Origin: JBBQWZ01 sp038210135
GTDB taxonomy: Bacteria > Acidobacteriota > Terriglobia > Bryobacterales > Bryobacteraceae
Assembly (NCBI GenBank): GCA_038210135.1
Contig: JBBQWZ010000045.1
Span: forward strand, 1 to 57,841
Reading direction: 5' to 3'
Length of the DNA stretch: 57,841 nt
The notes below the pieces were generated by a model. That model was given only the letters and a program-made list of their open reading frames with translations, searched no databases and was not told the DNA's origin. Positions 53,812 through 57,841 of this stretch are shown one piece after another (the first letter of the stretch is position 1; the number at the start of each line of letters is the position of its first letter). The translations under genes were made by a program, and so were the position numbers.

Positions 53812-55668
53812 ATGCGCCACATCATCGTCGGCACCGCCGGCCACATCGACCATGGGAAAACGTCTCTCGTCCGCGCTCTCACCGGCGTCGATACCGATCG
53901 CCTCGAAGAGGAAAAGCGCCGCGGCATCTCGATCGATCTCGGCTTCGCCCACCTCGACCTCGGAGCCACCCGCATCGCCTTCATCGACGTTCCCGGTCAC
54001 GAGCGTTTCATCAAGAACATGCTCGCCGGAACCGGCGGCGTGGACCTCGTTCTGCTCATCATTGCAGCCGACGAATCCATCAAGCCGCAAACGCGCGAGC
54101 ACTTCGACATCTGCCGCCTCCTCCGCATTCCCCGCGGCATCGTCGTCCTCACCAAGGCCGATCTCGTTGACGAAGACATCCTCGGTCTCGTCCGCCTCGA
54201 AGCCGAAGAATTCGTCCGCGGCTCCTTCCTGGACGCGGCGCCCATCGTCGCCGTCAGCGCCACCACTGGAGCCGGACTCGACCAACTCCGGCAGGCCATT
54301 TCCGCCCTGTCGGCGACCGTGCTCGAAAAGGACTCCTCGCGCCACTTCCGCCTTCCCGTCGATCGCAGTTTCTCCATGCGCGGCTTCGGAACCGTTGTCA
54401 CCGGAACCCTGATCTCCGGCAAGCTCCACGTCGAAGATGAAGTCGAAGCCCTACCCGGCGGCCGCCGCGCCCGCGTCCGTGGAATCCAGACCCACGGCAA
54501 AGCCGTCGAATCCGCCGAAGCCGGCGAGCGCACCGCGCTCAACCTCGCCGGAGTCGATCCCGCCGACCTCCACCGCGGCCTCTCGCTCGTTCGACCCGGT
54601 CTCTTCGAAGCCGTCACCGTCATCGATACCGCGTTCGAATTGCTGCCCGGCGCGTCTCCGCTGAAGCACCGCGCGCCAGTTCACTTCCACGCCGGAACCG
54701 CCGAAGTGGAAGCCGAAGCGCGCCTGATTGCGCCCCCGGGAGTCGCGCTGAATTCCGTTGCCGCTCGCGTCAAGCCGGGCGAAAAAACGTTCGTCCGTTT
54801 CGTTCTCCGCGAGCCTCTTTTGGTGCTCCCGGGGGACCGCTTCATCGTAAGAATGTTCTCGCCCGTCGTCACCATCGGAGGCGGAGACGTGCTCGATATC
54901 CACCCGCCCAAAAAGACCAGCGTAGCCCGTTGCGAACGTCTCAAAGCACCCGCCGCCGCGATCCCCGTTTACGTCACCGAATCCGCCCACGGCCTGACCC
55001 TGCCGCAACTGATCGCGCGCACCGGCCTTCGCGAGTCTGAGATCAAGAAGGAAATCGTTGCGCCGCTATCCGTCCTCGCCGGTTTTGTGGTCGCCGAATC
55101 GTTCGTCGCGAAGCTTCTTGAGCGCGTGAAGGCCGCTCTCCTCGCGTTCCACTTAAAAAACCCTCTCGTCGCCGGACTCGCCAAGGAAGACATTCGCAGC
55201 CGCGAGGACGTGCCGCCCGCTTTGTTCGACGCCGTCCTGGCCACCGAAAAAACCATCGTCAGTGAAGGAGACCTTCTTCGCCTCGCATCTCACAAAGTCG
55301 CGTTGAAGCAGGACGAAACCGCCGCTACCGAGAAGATCGAGGAGCTGTTCCTCGCCGGAGGCCTCGCCGTCCCCGCGCTCTCCGAAGTCCTCGCGAAATC
55401 CGGCGTCGATCCCGCCCGCGCCCGCAATCTGCTCCAGCTTCTCTTGAAGAGCGGAAAGCTCCTCCGCGTCGGAGCCGACCTCGTCTACCACGCCCACGCC
55501 ATCGCCGACCTCCGCGCCGTCCTCGCCCCCCGCAAGGGTCAACGCTTTTCCGTTCCCGAGTTCAAGGATTGGACCGGCGTGTCGCGCAAGTACGCCATCC
55601 CACTGCTCGAATTCCTGGATCAGCAGCGGGTCACGCGGCGCGACGGCGACACCCGAATCGTCCTTTGA
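53812..55668 (+). CDS. selB: Selenocysteine-specific translation elongation factor SelB
   Basis: SelB brings selenocysteinyl-tRNA to UGA codons marked by a SECIS hairpin. The 618-residue protein has the GTPase domain with GTAGHIDHGKTS (7-18), DVPGHERF (59-66), TKAD (114-117) and SAT (149-151). EF-Tu-like domains 2 and 3 follow. A long C-terminal part (about 370-618) is of the winged-helix type that binds the SECIS RNA, and ends VTRRDGDTRIVL. Length matches E. coli SelB. The partner genes selA, selD and the tRNA-Sec gene are not in the window. A TACGATAAAAT-like sequence near 53785 may be a promoter. No ribosome-binding site is obvious. Confidence 0.92.
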   Translation: MRHIIVGTAGHIDHGKTSLVRALTGVDTDRLEEEKRRGISIDLGFAHLDLGATRIAFIDVPGHERFIKNMLAGTGGVDLVLLIIAADESIKPQTREHFDICRLLRIPRGIVVLTKADLVDEDILGLVRLEAEEFVRGSFLDAAPIVAVSATTGAGLDQLRQAISALSATVLEKDSSRHFRLPVDRSFSMRGFGTVVTGTLISGKLHVEDEVEALPGGRRARVRGIQTHGKAVESAEAGERTALNLAGVDPADLHRGLSLVRPGLFEAVTVIDTAFELLPGASPLKHRAPVHFHAGTAEVEAEARLIAPPGVALNSVAARVKPGEKTFVRFVLREPLLVLPGDRFIVRMFSPVVTIGGGDVLDIHPPKKTSVARCERLKAPAAAIPVYVTESAHGLTLPQLIARTGLRESEIKKEIVAPLSVLAGFVVAESFVAKLLERVKAALLAFHLKNPLVAGLAKEDIRSREDVPPALFDAVLATEKTIVSEGDLLRLASHKVALKQDETAATEKIEELFLAGGLAVPALSEVLAKSGVDPARARNLLQLLLKSGKLLRVGADLVYHAHAIADLRAVLAPRKGQRFSVPEFKDWTGVSRKYAIPLLEFLDQQRVTRRDGDTRIVL

Positions 55669-55738
55669 AATCCCTCGGAAACGCCGCCCGTCGGCAAGGG
55701 GACCTCGAACCTCAACTTCCGCAAAAAGCCAGTTTTCA

Positions 55739-55813
55739 AAACGAAGCCAATCTCGCTACAATTGGCATATATGTAGAGCAATATCAATGAGTTACATAAG
55801 GATGGCTTCGTTT
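55739..55813. repeat. Inverted repeat upstream of folP
   Basis: AAACGAAGCCA (55739-55749) is perfectly complementary to TGGCTTCGTTT (55803-55813), with 53 bases between. A smaller CCAAT/ATTGG pair (55747-55751, 55761-55765) lies inside. The central part is unusually AT-rich (GGCATATATGTAGAGCAATA) compared with its surroundings. It could be a regulatory hairpin or a small mobile repeat. No direct target-site duplication was confirmed. Confidence 0.55.
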
Positions 55814-55867
55814 CGCACGACCCGCTCCGCGTCCGCACTTGGCGCATAGGCTAACCTGAAAGGACTC

Positions 55868-57541
55868 ATGGCGCGCAAGCGACTCGAATGGAAACTCCCG
55901 GACCGGACCATCATCTTAGGTGACCGGACCCTCATCATGGGCGTCCTGAATGTCACCCCGGATTCCTTCTCCGACGGCGGCAAGTACGCCGACCCCGACC
56001 GCGCCTTCGCCCGCGCCATCGAGCTCGAAGAGCAGGGAGCGGACATCATTGATATCGGTGCCGAATCCACCCGGCCCGGCTCCACCCGGATCTCCGAAGC
56101 CGAAGAGCTCCGCCGCCTGATTCCGGTCCTCAAGCGCCTTCAGGGCCACCTCCAGGTGCCGATCTCGGTCGATACCTATAAGTCCGGAGTCGCCGCCAAA
56201 GCTCTCGCGCTCGGCGTCCAGATCATCAATGATCCCAGCGCCCTGACCTTTGACCCGATGTTGGCGAAAACCGTTTCCAACGCCGGCGGAGCGTTGATCC
56301 TGAATCACATGCGCGGCACGCCCGAAACGTGGGCCAAAATGCCGCCCATGAAGCACGTGATCGGCACCATCCTCAACGACCTCGGCGCCGCCGTCCATCG
56401 CGCCAAGATTGCCGGTGTGGACAAGATGTCTATCTGCGTCGATCCCGGCCTCGGCTTTGGCAAGCGTAAAGAGCAAAACTCCGAGATCCTGGCACAGATC
56501 GGCAAGTTGGCCAGTCTCGACCTGCCCATCCTCGCCGGCCCCTCGCGCAAGCATTTCATAGCGCGCGAAGATCCCGACGAAACCGAATTCGCCACCGCCG
56601 CAGCCGTCGCCGCCGCCATCCTCAACGGAGCACACCTGGTTCGCGTCCACGATGTGGCCGCCATGCGGATTGTCGCCGCGGTGATAGACGAAATCGTGCT
56701 GGCTGCCGCCGAAGCGGAAGCAATCGTTACCAATACCTCGCGGCCCGGCGATTCCGCGCCTCCCCCTTCCCGCGCCCCGCGTGGCGACGGATCCCCCTCG
56801 CAACGGACCAGCGGCTTCGGTTCCCGTCCAGCGCGCGGTGACGGCCGCGACAAGCCAATCCGCCGGCCCGCCGCCGATGAACCGAAGCCTTTCCGTCCCG
56901 TCCGTCCCGGTGGCTTTGCGCCGCCTACGCGAGCTCCGCGTCCCGCACGCGAAGATGCCCCGCCGCGTCCGCCGCGCACTGACGATTCGAGTCCTCGTCC
57001 ACCCAGATCCGATGATCGGGATCGGCCGATCCGGCGGCCTCGACCGGATGATAGCGGACCTGCGCGTCCGCCGCGGCCTTCCTACCAGGACCGCCCACCG
57101 CGTTCCGATGACCGCGATCGCCCGGCTCGTCCGCCACGCACTGAATATGGCGACCGGCCAGCCCGCCCGTTCCGCTCCGGTCCCGACGGACCACCGCGTC
57201 CGCCGCGCCGCGATGGACCGCCAACGGGTAGACCTCCGAGAAGAGACGACGGACCTGGCTCCCGTCCACCGCGTCGGGATGGTCCGCCAACGGGCAGACC
57301 TCCGCGCCGTGATGGCCCGCCCACCAGCCGGCCGCCAAGAAGAGACGATGGCCCAGGCTCGCGTCCGCCCCGCCGCGATGGACCACCCGGAGCAAGACCG
57401 CCCCGTCGAGATGGACCGCCTTCGTCGCGTCCGCCTGGACGAGATGGACCACCAACCGGAAGACCGCCTCGTCGTGACGGACCGCCACCCCGAGGTCCGC
57501 GTTCCGGTGGCGGAGGCCGTCCGCCCTTCAAGCGTTCCTAG
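55868..57541 (+). CDS. folP: Dihydropteroate synthase with a long Arg/Pro-rich C-terminal tail
   Basis: Dihydropteroate synthase joins p-aminobenzoate to pterin pyrophosphate in folate synthesis and is the sulfonamide target. Residues 1-286 are a complete enzyme: NVTPDSFSDGG (28-38), DIGAESTRPGS (62-72), SVDTYKS (100-106), DPGLGFGK (192-199) and AGPSRKHFI (223-231). Residues 290-557 (56735-57538) continue in the same frame as a disordered, basic tail of Arg, Pro, Gly and Asp with repeats such as RPPRRDGPPTG. Such a tail is not part of normal FolP (about 270-300 residues) and recalls RNA-binding Arg-rich tails. GAAAGGA at 55857-55863 sets the start. Confidence 0.9.
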   Translation: MARKRLEWKLPDRTIILGDRTLIMGVLNVTPDSFSDGGKYADPDRAFARAIELEEQGADIIDIGAESTRPGSTRISEAEELRRLIPVLKRLQGHLQVPISVDTYKSGVAAKALALGVQIINDPSALTFDPMLAKTVSNAGGALILNHMRGTPETWAKMPPMKHVIGTILNDLGAAVHRAKIAGVDKMSICVDPGLGFGKRKEQNSEILAQIGKLASLDLPILAGPSRKHFIAREDPDETEFATAAAVAAAILNGAHLVRVHDVAAMRIVAAVIDEIVLAAAEAEAIVTNTSRPGDSAPPPSRAPRGDGSPSQRTSGFGSRPARGDGRDKPIRRPAADEPKPFRPVRPGGFAPPTRAPRPAREDAPPRPPRTDDSSPRPPRSDDRDRPIRRPRPDDSGPARPPRPSYQDRPPRSDDRDRPARPPRTEYGDRPARPFRSGPDGPPRPPRRDGPPTGRPPRRDDGPGSRPPRRDGPPTGRPPRRDGPPTSRPPRRDDGPGSRPPRRDGPPGARPPRRDGPPSSRPPGRDGPPTGRPPRRDGPPPRGPRSGGGGRPPFKRS

Positions 57542-57841
57542 TCACCGCCGGATCTCCGTTTGGTTCTAGCCCCGCCCCGTCAGGGCGGGGATTCTTGGCT
57601 TGAGTCAGGCACGCGACCATTGACGCCAAATCCGAACCGCGACCAGAGTCACACACGCACGGGGACGTGCGTCGTGAAAGCCAGAAACCAGTGGAGGAGG
57701 GGGGTGGAGAAGGCAAAATAAGAGCTGCGAAGGTGCCGCGAGCAATGGCCGGGAACACACTGGCGCGTAACTGCCCGAACTAGAGTCTGGCTTCGGTGGA
57801 CGAAAACGTGACATTGGCGGCGGCGCATCGCGGATGCGGCT
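57542..57841. other. Terminal intergenic stretch
   Basis: No gene is supported in the last 300 bases on either strand. It contains a GC-rich terminator hairpin (57570-57590) and a second perfect hairpin ACGCACG-GGGA-CGTGCGT at 57655-57672. The next gene would lie outside the window. Confidence 0.4.
57570..57590 (+). terminator. Rho-independent-like terminator after folP
   Basis: CCCCGCCC (57570-57577) pairs with GGGCGGGG (57583-57590) across a five-base loop, about 30 bases after the folP stop. The following bases (ATTCTTGG) contain only a short T run, so termination may be weak or factor-assisted. Confidence 0.55.

Noticed and set aside
56781..57569. Long open frame overlapping the folP tail in another frame
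   Set aside because: The tail DNA is so poor in A/T that several frames stay open. Only the folP frame gives a protein continuous with a known enzyme and a regular repeat.

Overview
The window looks like a chromosomal segment of an acidobacterium, probably of the Solibacter/Bryobacter group. This is an inference. The markers are a duplicated-FtsX orphan permease of the MacB type (24025-26502), two very large TonB-dependent receptors that begin with a carboxypeptidase-regulatory domain (12042-15446 and 19552-22881), many secreted peptidases and esterases, a CHAT-TPR protein, ECF sigma/anti-sigma pairs, and GC-rich coding sequence throughout. No database search was run. Functional calls rest on motifs and overall family resemblance read from the sequence.

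Layout. A tRNA gene with a CAU anticodon (216-291, best match tRNA-Ile2) opens the window. Its 3' end recurs at 23071-23123 and at 31911-31947, which is the usual footprint of tRNA-targeting integrative elements. The first interval (0.3-23.1 kb) holds intact genes: an S9 peptidase, an Asp-box (BNR) propeller protein, a tannase-like esterase, a tricorn-like S41 protease with an enterochelin-esterase-like hydrolase, a TonB receptor with a PepSY membrane protein, a GNAT acetyltransferase, threonine synthase, a LysR regulator and a second TonB receptor. The second interval (23.1-31.9 kb) starts with a dead tyrosine integrase and is mostly wreckage: fragments of a TonB receptor, a metallophosphoesterase, a surface repeat protein, a frameshifted rhamnogalacturonan acetylesterase, a GAF domain and a truncated mannonate-dehydratase-like enzyme. 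Only the ADOP permease and one secreted protein of unknown function look intact there.

From 32 kb onward the region looks like stable chromosome: an aquaporin, two sigma/anti-sigma pairs followed by a secreted protein and a convergent CHAT-TPR protein, glycosyltransferase 2, NAD synthetase (nadE), an orphan MNT nucleotidyltransferase, an S9 peptidase with a gamma-glutamylcyclotransferase, SDR enzymes, an LD-carboxypeptidase with an aminotransferase, a QGYPQQ-repeat membrane protein, an esterase-SDR pair, an M20 amidohydrolase, an M50 protease, selB, and a folP carrying a long Arg/Pro-rich tail.

How genes may work together. Translationally coupled pairs (4-base ATGA overlaps) are S41 protease/esterase, sigma/anti-sigma (33.7 kb and 35.5 kb), S9 peptidase/gamma-glutamylcyclotransferase, LD-carboxypeptidase/aminotransferase, and esterase/SDR. 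The receptor-PepSY pair downstream of an enterochelin-esterase-like hydrolase and close to a tannase could serve uptake and breakdown of an iron-binding catechol or galloyl ester. The most unusual signals are the three tRNA-derived repeats with the gene graveyard between two of them, a structured intergenic repeat present twice (46503-46548, 51499-51544), and the FolP fusion to a low-complexity basic tail.
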